A stretch of DNA of 64,000 nucleotides from Streptomyces sp. DH37 (GCF_029813835.1 NZ_JARVKV010000012.1:1-64000); one strand, 5' to 3'; positions 11,901-20,685 are shown, numbered from the stretch's first letter. A program made the numbers and translations. Notes: generated from the sequence alone by a model not told the origin.

Positions 11901-13016
11901 CTGACGCGGATGACGGGCGTGCGCGTGGCCCCGCAGGACTTCGACCTGTCCAAGGTCCCGGACCATCTGAAGATCACCTTCCGGGTGGTGGACGAACGCC
12001 GCCGCAAGATCTCCGGGAACGCCGAGAGCAAGGACCTGGAGGAGCTGAGGACCGCCCTGCGCCCCCGCACCCGGGCCGCGCTGTCCGAGGCGTTCGACTC
12101 CGCCCGCGAGGGCGGCGGCACGGGCGGCGGCCTGGAGCAGCGCACCGGGCTGACCTCCTGGACCGTCGGCACCCTCCCGCGCACCTTCGAGACGCGGCGG
12201 GCCGGCCAGCCGGTCAAGGCGTACCCGGCGCTGGTGGACGACGGCGCCTCGGTGTCCGTGAAGCTCTTCGACACCGAGGACGAGCAGCGGGAGGCGATGT
12301 GGCGCGGCACGCGCCGCCTCGTCCTGCTGAACCTGCCCTCCAGTCCGGCCAAGTTCGCCCAGTCCAAGCTCACCAACCAGGCCAAGCTGGCGCTCGCCGC
12401 CTCCCCGCACGGCAGCGTGCAGGCGCTGTTCGACGACTGCGTGACGGCCGCCGCCGACCGGCTGATCGCGGCGCACGGCGGCCCCGCCTGGGACGAGGAG
12501 GGCTTCCGCAAGCTCTTCGACGCGGTGCGCGCCGACATCGTCGACGCGACGGTGACGACGGTGCGGCAGGTGCGCGAGGTGCTCGCCGCCTGGCAGGCGT
12601 GCGAGCGCCGGCTGAAGTCGCCGCCGCTGTCGAACAGCCAGGTGCTGGCGGCGAGTCTGGCGGACGTGCGGCAGCAGCTCTCGGAACTGGTCCACCCGGG
12701 CTTCGTGACCGCCCACGGCGCCCGGCGCCTGCCGGACCTGCTGCGCTACCTGACGGCCGTGGACCGCCGCCTCCAGCAGCTCCCCTCCAACGCCGAGCGG
12801 GACCGCGCCCGGACGGCGAAGGTGAAGGAGATGCGGGACGAGTACGAGTGGCTGCTGGAGCAGTTCCCGCCGGGACGGCCGGTGCCGCGCGAGGCGAGGG
12901 AGATCCGCTGGATGCTGGAGGAGTTGCGGGTCAGCTACTTCGCGCACTCCCTGGGCACGGCGTACCCGATCTCGGACAAGCGCATCGTGAAGGCGGTCGA
13001 CGCGGCGGCGCCGTAG
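8955..13016 (+). CDS. hrpA: ATP-dependent RNA helicase HrpA (DEAH box)
   Basis: 1353-residue cytoplasmic DEAH-box helicase, close to the usual HrpA length of about 1300. Motifs: Walker A GETGSGKTT (100-108), DEAH (197-200), SATIDPERFSRHF, TNVAETSLTVPGIKYVIDTG and the QRKGRCGR motif VI. The helicase-associated HA2 and OB-fold regions follow, then a long HrpA-specific C-terminal domain ending in ISDKRIVKAVDAAAP. In E. coli HrpA acts on stalled ribosomes and mRNA; the same role here is inference. A Lys/Gly/Glu-rich insert with KGTAKEGGKST-like repeats sits near residues 645-670. ATG 8955 follows ctggag by about 7 nt. Confidence 0.96.
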   Translation: MSTLSDPTLPAVLERLPELMLRDQQRLGRRLEGVRRIRKPEARQAVLAEIAAEVERAELRVAARRDAVPAIDYPEQLPVSQKKDEILEAIRDNQVVIVAGETGSGKTTQIPKICLELGRGVKGLIGHTQPRRIAARTVAERVAEELRTPLGEAVGWKVRFTDQVGEDTLVKLMTDGILLAEIQTDRELRRYDTIIIDEAHERSLNIDFLLGYLAQLLPRRPDLKVVITSATIDPERFSRHFGDAPIVEVSGRTYPVEVRYRPLLEEDGDNPDRDQVTAVCDAVDELQAEGPGDILVFLSGEREIRDTADALNKRNLRFTEVLPLYARLSHAEQHRVFQRSTRQGQATRRIVLATNVAETSLTVPGIKYVIDTGTARISRYSHRTKVQRLPIERISQASANQRKGRCGRTSDGICVRLYSEEDFLSRPEFTDPEILRTNLASVILQMTAAGLGDIERFPFIDPPDHRSIKAGVQLLEELHALDTAQKDPRKRLTETGRKLAQFPVDPRLARMVLEADRNGCVREVMVIAAALSIQDPRERPADKQQQADQQHARFRDENSDFLTLLNLWRYVREQQKTLSSSAFRRMCKTEFLNYLRIREWQDIYVQLRQVAKSMGVRMNDQDADADRVHQSLLAGLLSHIGLRDTGTESGKGTAKEGGKSTGREGAKNNEYLGARNAKFAVFPGSALFRKPPRWIMSAELVETSRLWARVNARIDPDWIEPLAQHLVKRTYSEPHWEQKQAAVMAYEKVTLYGVPIVAQRKVNYGRIDPETCRDLFIRNALVEGDWRTHHQFFHDNRRLLGEVEELEHRARRRDILVDDETLFDFYDQRVPEHVVSGAHFDSWWKRKRHEEPDLLNFEKSMLINERAGQITKDDYPDSWRQGRLRFRVTYQFEPGADADGVTVHVPLQVLNQVTPEGFDWQIPGLRADLVTELIRSLPKPIRRNYVPAPNFAQRFLEAVAGQGGDIPEATLGEPLTAVLARELTRMTGVRVAPQDFDLSKVPDHLKITFRVVDERRRKISGNAESKDLEELRTALRPRTRAALSEAFDSAREGGGTGGGLEQRTGLTSWTVGTLPRTFETRRAGQPVKAYPALVDDGASVSVKLFDTEDEQREAMWRGTRRLVLLNLPSSPAKFAQSKLTNQAKLALAASPHGSVQALFDDCVTAAADRLIAAHGGPAWDEEGFRKLFDAVRADIVDATVTTVRQVREVLAAWQACERRLKSPPLSNSQVLAASLADVRQQLSELVHPGFVTAHGARRLPDLLRYLTAVDRRLQQLPSNAERDRARTAKVKEMRDEYEWLLEQFPPGRPVPREAREIRWMLEELRVSYFAHSLGTAYPISDKRIVKAVDAAAP

Positions 13017-13109
13017 CCGTACGGGCACCGTGGGTGAGTTCGCTTTGCGCCCCTGAGCTGCTGTAGAGTCCTTCTCGCAGCTCGGACGGCGTCCAGGCTG
13101 CGGCTTCCA

Positions 13110-13184
13110 GGTCCTGTGGAGCAGTTTGGAGTGCTCGCCACCCTGTCAAGGTGGAGGCCGCGGGTTCAAATCCCGTCAGGACCG
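13110..13184 (+). tRNA. tRNA-Asp (anticodon GUC), copy 2
   Basis: 75 nt, identical base for base to the copy at 6795-6869; the flanks differ except for a few bases. It stands alone and is followed by its own terminator. Confidence 0.96.
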
Positions 13185-13189
13185 CATCG

Positions 13190-13223
13190 AACGGCCCGGA
13201 TCCCCCTGTGGATCCGGGCCGTT
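13190..13223 (+). terminator. Terminator after tRNA-Asp copy 2
   Basis: Perfect 14-bp stem aacggcccggatcc/ggatccgggccgtt with loop ccctgt, 6 nt after the tRNA. Confidence 0.88.
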
Positions 13224-13318
13224 GGGCGTTCGGCGCCCGTCCGGGCCGTCCCGGGTGGCCGGGCCGTCTTGACGGCCCGTCGGACCGCGAGTACCTCTGC
13301 TACTGGGAGGTGGGCGCG

Positions 13319-13729
13319 ATGCCGACGACTCCGGAGCATCCGCGGCACGAGACGCGGGCCCTGCTGAGAGCCCATCTGTCCGCCGCGACGCGCTACGGCC
13401 ACGCCACCCGGAACTGCCCGGTCTGCCACCGGTTGCAGCGGCTGGCCATGGAGCCCGCGGAGGCCCCCCTGGTCCCGGAGGCGGACCCCGGGACGGTTCC
13501 GGGGGCGGGCCCGGCGGTGGAGCCGGCACCGGAGCCCTCGTCCGCCCCGCGCCCGGAGCCGCCCGTACAGGCGCTTCCCGGGCCGGCCGCGGAACCGGCC
13601 TCGGAACCGGCCGCGGAGCCGCCCTCGCAGGCCCGTACGGCCGCTCCGGCGCCGGAGCGGCCATCACTGGAGCCGGAGCCCGAGCGGGAGCCGGACGGCG
13701 GGCGGGCCGCCGCCGCGACCGGCCGGTGA
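13319..13729 (+). CDS. Small Cys-containing hypothetical protein (probable DUF6274 family)
   Basis: 136 residues. The first 45 look folded and conserved (RHETRALLRAHLSAATRYGHATRNCPVCHRLQRLAME) and carry a CPVCH motif that could bind a metal. The rest is a Pro/Ala/Glu-rich tail with repeated PEP-type units and looks disordered. ATG 13319 has GGGAGGT 7-8 nt upstream. From memory, streptomycetes carry a family of this type (DUF6274) next to bldC; I could not confirm the family name. Function unknown. Confidence 0.7.
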   Translation: MPTTPEHPRHETRALLRAHLSAATRYGHATRNCPVCHRLQRLAMEPAEAPLVPEADPGTVPGAGPAVEPAPEPSSAPRPEPPVQALPGPAAEPASEPAAEPPSQARTAAPAPERPSLEPEPEREPDGGRAAAATGR

Positions 13730-14252
13730 CCGGATTCCGCGCCGACGCCCGGACCGGGTGTCGATTGCGGGGCGTCGTACGCTTATTTCCCATTACCGTA
13801 CGGTAGTTGGGGCAGGCAATACCCGCGCGATGTGACGGGAGTCACCGAATCGGTTGATCAGGTGGGGGAATTTACCCCCTTCCTGCACCGAGTAAATTTA
13901 ATATGTGCAATTGCACTGCACCTGAGCACCCCGTCCAACGCTCCCGCGCGCCCCCCGTACGGGCCGTCCCCGGCCGCCCCGAACACCCCTCCCGGCCGGC
14001 CCTCCGCCCTCCGCGCCACCCGAACAGGGCACGCCGGCAGCCCAGTTGACGCACGAGGCCCCCCGGCCGGAACGGCGGTTCCGGCCGGGGGGCCTCGATG
14101 ACGCGAAGGGGTGCACAGGGATCGCGCTGGACCCGGCGGAGCCCAGCGTGATCGAAGTCCAGGCCGCGTGGGGGACACCGGCCCGACAGATGGTGCCGAG
14201 TCGGGCGACGACGCGGGATGGGGGTCCCGCTACGCCCGATTCATGGGGTTGT
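13730..14252. other. Intergenic region between DUF6274-like gene and bldC
   Basis: 523 bp with no convincing gene. It contains three short palindromes (13794-13805, 13863-13878, 13904-13915) in a locally AT-rich patch and a very strong hairpin (14054-14097). The patch could hold a promoter for a short RNA or a tiny ORF, but I see no Shine-Dalgarno-supported start. Confidence 0.5.
14054..14097. terminator. Bidirectional terminator between convergent genes
   Basis: Perfect 20-bp stem (14054-14073 with 14078-14097) and loop ggcg. It lies between the rightward DUF6274-like gene and leftward bldC, so it can end transcription from either side. Confidence 0.85.
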
Positions 14253-14459
14253 TCAGCCCTCGCTGCGCTGCTGCGGGATGCCCGCGAGCAGGGCGCGCAC
14301 CTCCGCCTCGCGGTAGCGGCGGTGCCCTCCGAGCGTGCGGATGGACGTGAGCTTGCCTGCCTTGGCCCAGCGCGTGACCGTCTTCGGGTCCACACGGAAC
14401 ATGGTGGCAACCTCAGCCGGGGTCAGCAGCGGCTCGGCATCAGGGGTGCGAGCGGTCAT
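14253..14459 (-). CDS. bldC: Developmental regulator BldC (MerR-like)
   Basis: 68 residues, the exact length of the known Streptomyces BldC, and near-identical to it as I remember the sequence. It has a winged helix-turn-helix: LLTPAEVATMFRVDPKTVTRWAKAGKL, then the wing TLGGHRRYREAEVRALL. BldC lacks the MerR dimerisation helix. It binds DNA cooperatively on direct repeats and delays entry into differentiation and sporulation. The ATG follows GGAGG by 6-7 nt. It is monocistronic, with a long upstream region and a strong downstream terminator. Confidence 0.97.
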   Translation of the reverse strand: MTARTPDAEPLLTPAEVATMFRVDPKTVTRWAKAGKLTSIRTLGGHRRYREAEVRALLAGIPQQRSEG

Positions 14460-14960
14460 GAGCGGCCTCCTCGGGAGAACCGAACCATCACGGTTCTTTC
14501 CTCTAAATTCTGCACCTTGACCCGCGTTGCCCGAAATGGCGGACGCGGGCCGAGTCGGTTATAGGACGAACGGCTTGTCCTCGGCACTACAACTACACCA
14601 TCTGTCCAGCCACGTCGGCCAAACCGACGGAATTGCCCTCTCAGGTGTCCAACCTCGACGGAAGCCGATGGACCGTGTCATAACGGACGGTCACACCCTC
14701 GTGACGATCGGTTACAACGTGAGCAGAGCTCCTCAGTCCCCCTGAGGAGAAGCGCAATACCGATGGATCCGACCATAGTTGGACGGATGAAGCCCCCTCC
14801 AGACTCCTTGTCCTATTTTGACACGAGAGATGTCCTTCAGGGCAAGACCCGGGTACGTGCGGTCCATCACGCTTGGAGCAAAAGCCCGGAACGAACCGGA
14901 TCCACCCGGTTCACAGCGCGCGGGGCGCGCACGCCCGGGAGTCCGTCCACTCGGTACGCC
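14460..14960. promoter_or_regulatory. bldC upstream region
   Basis: 501 bp that must hold the bldC promoter. Near the gene is an inverted repeat gaacc-N5-ggttc (14482-14496). Further out are gtcac-N6-gtgac (14690-14705) and a hairpin ctcctcag/ctgaggag (14729-14749), which could end the leftward gene at 14961 or act in a leader. The region is AT-richer than its neighbours. No coding sequence recognised. Confidence 0.5.
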
Positions 14961-15815
14961 TCAACTGGCCAGTCCCCGCTGCCGTACCGCCCGCCAGCGC
15001 TCGGTCAGCCGCTCGTAGGCGGCGCTCGCGCGCTCGCCGTCGCCCTCCCGCAGCGCCGCCAGGCCCTCCGCGGTGTCGGCCGCGGAGTGGTCGGAGGCCA
15101 GCTGGTCCTCGGAGATGGTATACACCAGTCCGCCGTAGTCCAGTTCCACCATCGAACGCGGGTGGAACTCCTCCAGCCACCGCCCCACGTCCACCAGCCC
15201 GTCGACCAGCGGACTGTCCTCCAGCTCCTCGCGCAGCACCTTCAGCGCGCGCGCCACCCGCCGCCGCGCCTGCACCATCGGGGTGCGGTAGCGCAGGACG
15301 GGCCCCTCCCGCTCCCCGTCGGCGTCCGCCCCCTTGCCGTACTCGCGCTCCTCGTCGGAGAAGAGGACGAACCAGCGCACCGGCACGTGCCAGGTCGCCG
15401 AGCGGATCCACGGCCGGGCGTCCGGGTTGCGCTCCCGCCAGCCGTCGTAGTCCGCCGCGGCCTCGCGCCGCACCACCGGCGGCACCGCCGCGTCCAGCAC
15501 CGGCGCCGGCAGTTCGTCGCCGAGCCCGGCCAGCGCCTGCCAGCCCCGCAGCCGCGTCCGCCAGGGGCAGACGCACACCACGCCGTCCACCTCCGCCACG
15601 AAGGCGTCGGCGCTCTCGCGCACCGGCACCACGACCGGCGGCACCGGCACCAGGTCCGCCAGGGACCGGCGCAGCTCGTCCTGCGCCCCGGGCAGGTCCC
15701 CGCGCCGGGCGTAGCGGGCCCAGTGGGAACGCTCCGGCTCGGGGAAGGCGGCCAGCGGCTCGTAGACCCGCAGGTAGGACGCGTACGGGACGACCACCGG
15801 AGTAGTGAGGGCCAA
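14961..15815 (-). CDS. Conserved actinomycete protein of unknown function
   Basis: 284 residues, no signal peptide or TM segment, probably soluble. It is rich in Trp and charged residues: PWRTRLRGWQ near residue 83, then WHVPVRWFVLFSDEERE, which resembles a conserved enzyme-like or binding fold, and a helical C-terminal half. The start is TTG 15815 with a strong GGGAGG 9 nt upstream, so the uncommon start codon is well supported. It lies between bldC and the divergent branched-chain dehydrogenase gene, an arrangement I recall from other Streptomyces. I do not recognise a characterised homologue. Confidence 0.78.
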   Translation of the reverse strand: MALTTPVVVPYASYLRVYEPLAAFPEPERSHWARYARRGDLPGAQDELRRSLADLVPVPPVVVPVRESADAFVAEVDGVVCVCPWRTRLRGWQALAGLGDELPAPVLDAAVPPVVRREAAADYDGWRERNPDARPWIRSATWHVPVRWFVLFSDEEREYGKGADADGEREGPVLRYRTPMVQARRRVARALKVLREELEDSPLVDGLVDVGRWLEEFHPRSMVELDYGGLVYTISEDQLASDHSAADTAEGLAALREGDGERASAAYERLTERWRAVRQRGLAS

Positions 15816-16017
15816 GGGTTTATTCCTCCCGGAGCAGCCGGCCGAGGGGGCGGACGACAGCAGTTCAATACCCTGATCGTGGCACCGCGACCGCAGCCCT
15901 GTACTCCCGGGGGCCCTCAGGCCTTACCCTCATGCCAACCGGCCCGCCCCGCCTCCCCCGCCACAAGCGGGAGGATGCTGGAAGGGCACCCTTCCGCGAC
16001 ATACAGGAGTCACCACC

Positions 16018-17190
16018 GTGACTGACGTACGTCCCGCCGTCAGCGTCGACGGGCAGCCCGACGGCACAGAGACCACCGTGAGCGCGGAGCGCGCCACCGG
16101 CGGAGTCCTGCACACCCTGTTCCACTCGGACCAGGGCGGCCACGAGCAGGTCGTGCTCTGCCAGGACCGCGAGACCGGCCTGAAGGCCGTCATCGCCATC
16201 CACTCCACCGCCCTGGGTCCCGCCCTGGGCGGCACCCGCTTCCACGCGTACGCCTCCGAGGGGAACCCCGAGGAGGCCGCCGTCCTGGACGCGCTCAACC
16301 TCGCCCGCGGCATGTCGTACAAGAACGCGCTCGCCGGGCTGGACCACGGCGGCGGCAAGGCCGTGATCATCGGCGACCCCGAGCAGCTCAAGAGCGAGGC
16401 GCTGCTGGAGGCCTACGGCCGCTTCGTCGCCTCCCTCGGCGGCCGCTACGTCACCGCCTGCGACGTCGGCACCTACGTGCGGGACATGGACGTGGTCTCG
16501 CGCACCTGCCGCTGGGTGACCGGCCGCTCCCCCGAGAACGGCGGCGCCGGCGACTCCTCGGTCCTCACCGCCTTCGGCGTCTACCAGGGCATGCGCGCCA
16601 GCGCGAAGCACCTGTGGGGCGACCCCTCGCTGCGCGGCCGGAAGGTCGGCGTCGCGGGCGTCGGCAAGGTCGGCCACCACCTGGTGGGGCACCTGCTGGA
16701 GGAGGGCGCCGAGGTCGTGGTCACGGACGTGCGCGCCGAGGCGGTCGAGCGCGTCGTGGCCGCGCACCCGGAGGTGACCGCGGTCGCCGACACCGACGCG
16801 CTGATCCGCACCGAGGGCCTGGACGTGTACGCGCCCTGCGCGCTCGGCGGCGCCCTGAACGACGAGACCGTCCCCGTCCTGACCGCGAAGGTGGTCTGCG
16901 GCGCGGCCAACAACCAGCTCGCCCACCCGGGCGTCGAGAAGGACCTCGCCGGCCGGGGCGTCCTCTACGCGCCCGACTACGTGGTGAACTCCGGCGGCGT
17001 GATCCAGGTGGCGGACGAGCTCCACGGCTTCGACTTCGCTCGTGCGAAGGCAAAGGCCGAGAAGATCTACGACACCACGGTCTCGATCTTCGAGCGCGCC
17101 GCGGCCGACGGGGTGCCGCCCGCCGTGGCGGCCGACCGCATCGCCGAGCAGCGGATGGCCGAAGCGCGCAGGGCCGGCGGCGCCCGCTGA
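16018..17190 (+). CDS. vdh: Leucine/valine dehydrogenase (Glu/Leu/Phe/Val family)
   Basis: 390-residue NAD-dependent amino acid dehydrogenase. It deaminates branched-chain amino acids to 2-oxoacids and so feeds branched fatty acid and polyketide precursors. Motifs: [28 protein letters not shown] with the substrate-binding and catalytic Lys pair (102, 114), and the NAD fold [13 protein letters not shown]. The GTG start follows aggagt by about 8 nt. In Streptomyces this position holds valine dehydrogenase (vdh); valine over leucine specificity is inference. Monocistronic, with a terminator at 17224-17253. Confidence 0.92.
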   Translation: MTDVRPAVSVDGQPDGTETTVSAERATGGVLHTLFHSDQGGHEQVVLCQDRETGLKAVIAIHSTALGPALGGTRFHAYASEGNPEEAAVLDALNLARGMSYKNALAGLDHGGGKAVIIGDPEQLKSEALLEAYGRFVASLGGRYVTACDVGTYVRDMDVVSRTCRWVTGRSPENGGAGDSSVLTAFGVYQGMRASAKHLWGDPSLRGRKVGVAGVGKVGHHLVGHLLEEGAEVVVTDVRAEAVERVVAAHPEVTAVADTDALIRTEGLDVYAPCALGGALNDETVPVLTAKVVCGAANNQLAHPGVEKDLAGRGVLYAPDYVVNSGGVIQVADELHGFDFARAKAKAEKIYDTTVSIFERAAADGVPPAVAADRIAEQRMAEARRAGGAR

Positions 17191-17223
17191 CCCAGCGTCC
17201 ACCGGGCCGTCACGCACAGTGGC

Positions 17224-17253
17224 GGGTGGTGGGGGAGACATCCCTCACCACCC
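17224..17253 (+). terminator. Terminator of vdh
   Basis: Stem gggtggtg/caccaccc extended by further pairs (one G-U) to 13 bp with a gaca loop, 33 nt past the vdh stop. Confidence 0.75.
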
Positions 17254-17490
17254 CTGGGCGGGTGACCGGACGGACAGAAGGTAAAATCGTCACTGACCAG
17301 CGCAGGAATGGTCACCAGGCGGGGCGGGCACCGGCCGTGTCGTGCGGGCGGCGTACCGTACGGCCACGGAAGCAGGTACCGTTGAAGCTCCACGGACGGT
17401 CTCTCGATCGACATCGGGAGTCCGCTCCGTATCGTGAACGCGTGTCAAGACTCTGGGGCCGTTGAGCCCCGTCGTTGAGGGGGTCGAGCC

Positions 17491-17769
17491 ATGGGGCGCG
17501 GCCGGGCCAAGGCCAAGCAGACAAAGGTCGCCCGCCAGCTGAAGTACAACAGCGGTGGGACTGATCTTGCACGCCTGGCTGAGGAGCTGGGCGCATCGAC
17601 ATCGAGTCAGCCGCCGAACGGCGAGCGGTTCGAGGACGATGAGCTGGACGACCCGTACGCACGGTACGCGGATCTGTACAACGACGATGACGACGACGCG
17701 GAGGGCGACGACCGGTCGGTCGACTCCCGCGGGTCCTCGTCACCGTCGAACCACCGACGCCGCGCCTGA
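17491..17769 (+). CDS. DUF3073 family protein
   Basis: 92 residues. The N-terminus MGRGRAKAKQTKVARQLKY is basic, followed by a helical segment and a very acidic tail with a run of five Asp (YNDDDDDAEGDD). This is the hallmark of the small actinobacterial DUF3073 family; function unknown. The basic head and acidic tail suggest a nucleic-acid- or ribosome-associated role (inference). It has its own upstream region of about 230 bp and ends at a terminator shared with purM. Confidence 0.92.
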   Translation: MGRGRAKAKQTKVARQLKYNSGGTDLARLAEELGASTSSQPPNGERFEDDELDDPYARYADLYNDDDDDAEGDDRSVDSRGSSSPSNHRRRA

Positions 17770-17820
17770 GAACGCCGTCGTCCACGGAACACAGCGGTCT
17801 CACAACCGATACCGATCATC

Positions 17821-17848
17821 ACCCGGTCCGGCCACCGCCGGACCGGGT
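17821..17848. terminator. Bidirectional terminator between DUF3073 gene and purM
   Basis: Perfect 12-bp stem acccggtccggc/gccggaccgggt with loop cacc. A T-run follows on the plus strand. The purM stop is 23 nt away on the other side. Confidence 0.88.
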
Positions 17849-17871
17849 TTTGGTCCTTCCCGGCCCCCCGC

Positions 17872-18957
17872 TCAGCCCGCGTAGTCCCCGGTGAGGGTGA
17901 CGGCCTCGCCGCGGTCGCCGCGCTCGGTGATCCCGCCCGCGACCCAGGCGTCCACACCGCGCTCGCCCAGGGTGGCGAGCGCCGCGTCGACCGACTCCGG
18001 CGGGACGACGGCGATCATGCCCACGCCCATGTTGAGGGTCCTCTCCAGCTCCGCGCGCTCGACCCCGCCCAGCTCCCCGACCGTGCCGAACACCGCGCCC
18101 GGGGTCCAGGTGGAGCGGTCCACGGTGGCGTGCAGCCCGTCGGGCACGACGCGGGCGAGGTTGTTGGCCAGCCCGCCGCCGGTGATGTGCGAGAAGGCGT
18201 GCACCTCGGCGGCCCTGGTCACGGCCAGGCAGTCCAGCGAGTAGATCTTGGTGGGCTCCAGCAGCTCCTCGCCCAGCGTCCGCCCGAACTCCTCGACGTG
18301 GCGCTCCAGCGACCAGCCCGCCCGGTCGAAGAACACGTGCCGCACCAGCGAGTACCCGTTGGAGTGAAGCCCGGAGGCGCCCATCGCGACGACCACGTCA
18401 CCCGTACGGATGCGATCGGCGCCCAGGACCTCGTCGGCCTCCACGACGCCCGTGCCGGCGCCCGCCACGTCGTACTCGTCCGGGCCCATCAGACCCGGGT
18501 GCTCGGCCGTCTCGCCGCCGACCAGGGCGCAGCCCGCCAGGACGCAGCCCTCGGCGATGCCCTTGACGATCGCCGCGACCCGCTCGGGGACGACCTTGCC
18601 CACGCTGATGTAGTCGGTCATGAACAGCGGCTCGGCACCGCAGACCACCAGGTCGTCCACGACCATCGCCACCAGGTCGTGGCCGATGGTGTCGTGGACG
18701 TCCATCCGCTGCGCGACGGCGACCTTGGTGCCCACGCCGTCGGTGGCCGAGGCCAGCAGCGGACGCCGGTAGCCCTTCAGGGCGGAGGCGTCGAAGAGGC
18801 CGGCGAAGCCGCCGAGCGCTCCGATGCTCTCGGGCCGGCGGGCCTTCTTCACCCAGTCCTTCATCAGCTCGACGGCGCGGTCGCCCGCCTCGATGTCCAC
18901 TCCGGCGGCGGCGTAGCTCGCGCCCTGGCCGGCCGGGGTCGGGTTCGTGGAGGTCAT
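17872..18957 (-). CDS. purM: Phosphoribosylformylglycinamidine cyclo-ligase (AIR synthetase)
   Basis: 361 residues. It closes FGAM to aminoimidazole ribonucleotide with ATP, step five of purine synthesis. Family motifs: YAAAGVDIEAGDRAVELMK at the N-terminus, SATDGVGTKVAVA, GHDLVAMVVDDLVVCGAEPLF, ALVGGETAEHPG, MGASGLHSNGYSLVR and the C-terminal HITGGGLANNLARV. ATG 18957 follows GAGGAAG. It lies 82 bp downstream of purF on the same strand, a likely purF-purM operon. Confidence 0.97.
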   Translation of the reverse strand: MTSTNPTPAGQGASYAAAGVDIEAGDRAVELMKDWVKKARRPESIGALGGFAGLFDASALKGYRRPLLASATDGVGTKVAVAQRMDVHDTIGHDLVAMVVDDLVVCGAEPLFMTDYISVGKVVPERVAAIVKGIAEGCVLAGCALVGGETAEHPGLMGPDEYDVAGAGTGVVEADEVLGADRIRTGDVVVAMGASGLHSNGYSLVRHVFFDRAGWSLERHVEEFGRTLGEELLEPTKIYSLDCLAVTRAAEVHAFSHITGGGLANNLARVVPDGLHATVDRSTWTPGAVFGTVGELGGVERAELERTLNMGVGMIAVVPPESVDAALATLGERGVDAWVAGGITERGDRGEAVTLTGDYAG

Positions 18958-19039
18958 GGTCTTCCTCTGGGACGGACGGTGGCTCGGTGACCCACCGGAT
19001 CGGTCGGCTGCCCGTCGGCTCCGCGGCGGGCCGACGGGG

Positions 19040-20599
19040 TCAGGGCCTGCGCAGCGCGTCGGCCGCGCCGGGGCCGGTGAGCATGCTCCGGACACCGTCG
19101 GGGTCGGCGCCGGCGGCCTCGGCCGCCTCGGGCTCCAGCAGGTGCTTGCCCAGCAGGCCCGGGTCCGGCAGCTCCATCGGGTACTCGCCGTCGAAGCAGG
19201 CCCGGCACAGGTTCGGCTTGGCGATGGTGGTCGCCTCGACCATGCCCTCCAGCGAGATGTACGCCAGGGAGTCCGCCCCCAGCGAGGTGCCGATCTCCTC
19301 GACCGACAGGCCGTTGGCGATCAGCTCGGCGCGGGTGGCGAAGTCGATGCCGAAGAAGCACGGCCACTTGATGGGCGGCGAGCTGATCCGCACGTGCACC
19401 TCGGCCGCGCCCGCCTCGCGCAGCATCCGCACCAGGGCGCGCTGGGTGTTGCCGCGGACGATGGAGTCGTCGACGACCACCAGGCGCTTGCCGCGGATGA
19501 CCTCCTTGAGCGGGTTGAGCTTGAGGCGGATGCCGAGCTGGCGGATGGTCTGCGAGGGCTGGATGAACGTCCGGCCCACGTAGGAGTTCTTGACCAGGCC
19601 GCTGCCGTACGGGATGCCGCTGGCCTCGGCGTAGCCGATCGCGGCCGGGGTGCCGGACTCCGGCGTCGCTATGACCAGGTCCGCCTCGGCCGGGGCCTCG
19701 GCGGCCAGCCGGCGGCCCATCTCCACGCGGGAGAGGTAGACGTTGCGGCCCGCGATGTCGGTGTCGGGGCGCGCGAGGTAGACGTACTCGAAGACACAGC
19801 CCTTCGGCTTCGCTTCCGCGAAGCGCTGGGTGCGCAGTCCGTTCTCGTCCACGGCGATCATCTCGCCGGGCTCGATCTCCCGGATGAAGGAGGCGCCGAC
19901 GATGTCCAGGGCCGCGGTCTCGGAGGCCACCACCCAGCCGCGCTCCAGCCGGCCGAGCACCAGCGGGCGTATGCCCTGCGGGTCGCGGGCGGCGTAGAGG
20001 GTGTGCTCGTCCATGAAGACCAGGCTGAACGCGCCCTGGACCTTCGGCAGGACCTCGGAGGCGGCCTGCTCCACGGTGAGCGGCCGGCCCTCCTCGTCCA
20101 CCTGGCCCGCCAGCAGGGCGGTGACCAGGTCGGTGTCGTTGGTGGCGGCGACCTGGGTGGCCCGGCCGCCCGTGCTGGGCAGCGCGGCGACCATCTCCGC
20201 CAGCTCGGCGGTGTTGACGAGGTTGCCGTTGTGGCCGAGCGCGATCGAGCCCCGCGCGGTCGCCCGGAAGGTGGGCTGGGCGTTCTCCCACACCGAGGCG
20301 CCGGTCGTCGAGTAGCGCGCGTGGCCGACCGCGATGTGGCCCCTGAGGGAGCCGAGGGAGGTTTCGTCGAAGACCTGGGAGACCAGGCCCATGTCCTTGA
20401 AGACGAGGATCTGGGAGCCGTTGCTCACCGCGATGCCCGCGGACTCCTGTCCCCGGTGCTGTAGCGCGTACAGCCCGAAATAGGTGAGCTTGGCGACCTC
20501 TTCCCCCGGGGCCCAGACTCCGAAGACGCCGCAAGCGTCCTGGGGGCCCTTCTCACCGGGGAGCAGGTCGTGGTTGAGTCGTCCGTCACCACGTGGCAC
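19040..20599 (-). CDS. purF: Amidophosphoribosyltransferase
   Basis: 519 residues. It commits PRPP and glutamine to phosphoribosylamine, the first purine step. A 22-residue propeptide precedes the catalytic Cys (DACGVFGVW, Cys23), which becomes N-terminal after processing. The N-terminal nucleophile glutaminase domain has HRGQESAGIA and GHARYSTTG. The phosphoribosyltransferase domain has the PRPP loop VVVDDSIVRGNT. Cysteines in CVFEY, CFFGID and CRACFDGEYP fit the Fe-S cluster of the Bacillus-type enzyme. GTG start. First gene of a purF-purM pair. Confidence 0.97.
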   Translation of the reverse strand: MPRGDGRLNHDLLPGEKGPQDACGVFGVWAPGEEVAKLTYFGLYALQHRGQESAGIAVSNGSQILVFKDMGLVSQVFDETSLGSLRGHIAVGHARYSTTGASVWENAQPTFRATARGSIALGHNGNLVNTAELAEMVAALPSTGGRATQVAATNDTDLVTALLAGQVDEEGRPLTVEQAASEVLPKVQGAFSLVFMDEHTLYAARDPQGIRPLVLGRLERGWVVASETAALDIVGASFIREIEPGEMIAVDENGLRTQRFAEAKPKGCVFEYVYLARPDTDIAGRNVYLSRVEMGRRLAAEAPAEADLVIATPESGTPAAIGYAEASGIPYGSGLVKNSYVGRTFIQPSQTIRQLGIRLKLNPLKEVIRGKRLVVVDDSIVRGNTQRALVRMLREAGAAEVHVRISSPPIKWPCFFGIDFATRAELIANGLSVEEIGTSLGADSLAYISLEGMVEATTIAKPNLCRACFDGEYPMELPDPGLLGKHLLEPEAAEAAGADPDGVRSMLTGPGAADALRRP

Positions 20600-20685
20600 G
20601 CCATCGAGTCTAGGACAGGTCCCGCGGTGGTCAGTACCCGGGACCGCAGCGGGACGGGGTCCCCCGGCCCGCGCTCACCGGGGCG

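Noticed and set aside
8862..13028. A 1388-residue open frame on the minus strand across hrpA
   Set aside because: It mirrors hrpA exactly, has a shadow composition (Val/Leu/Arg/Gly with no motif), and the plus strand carries all helicase motifs. It is an artefact of high GC3.
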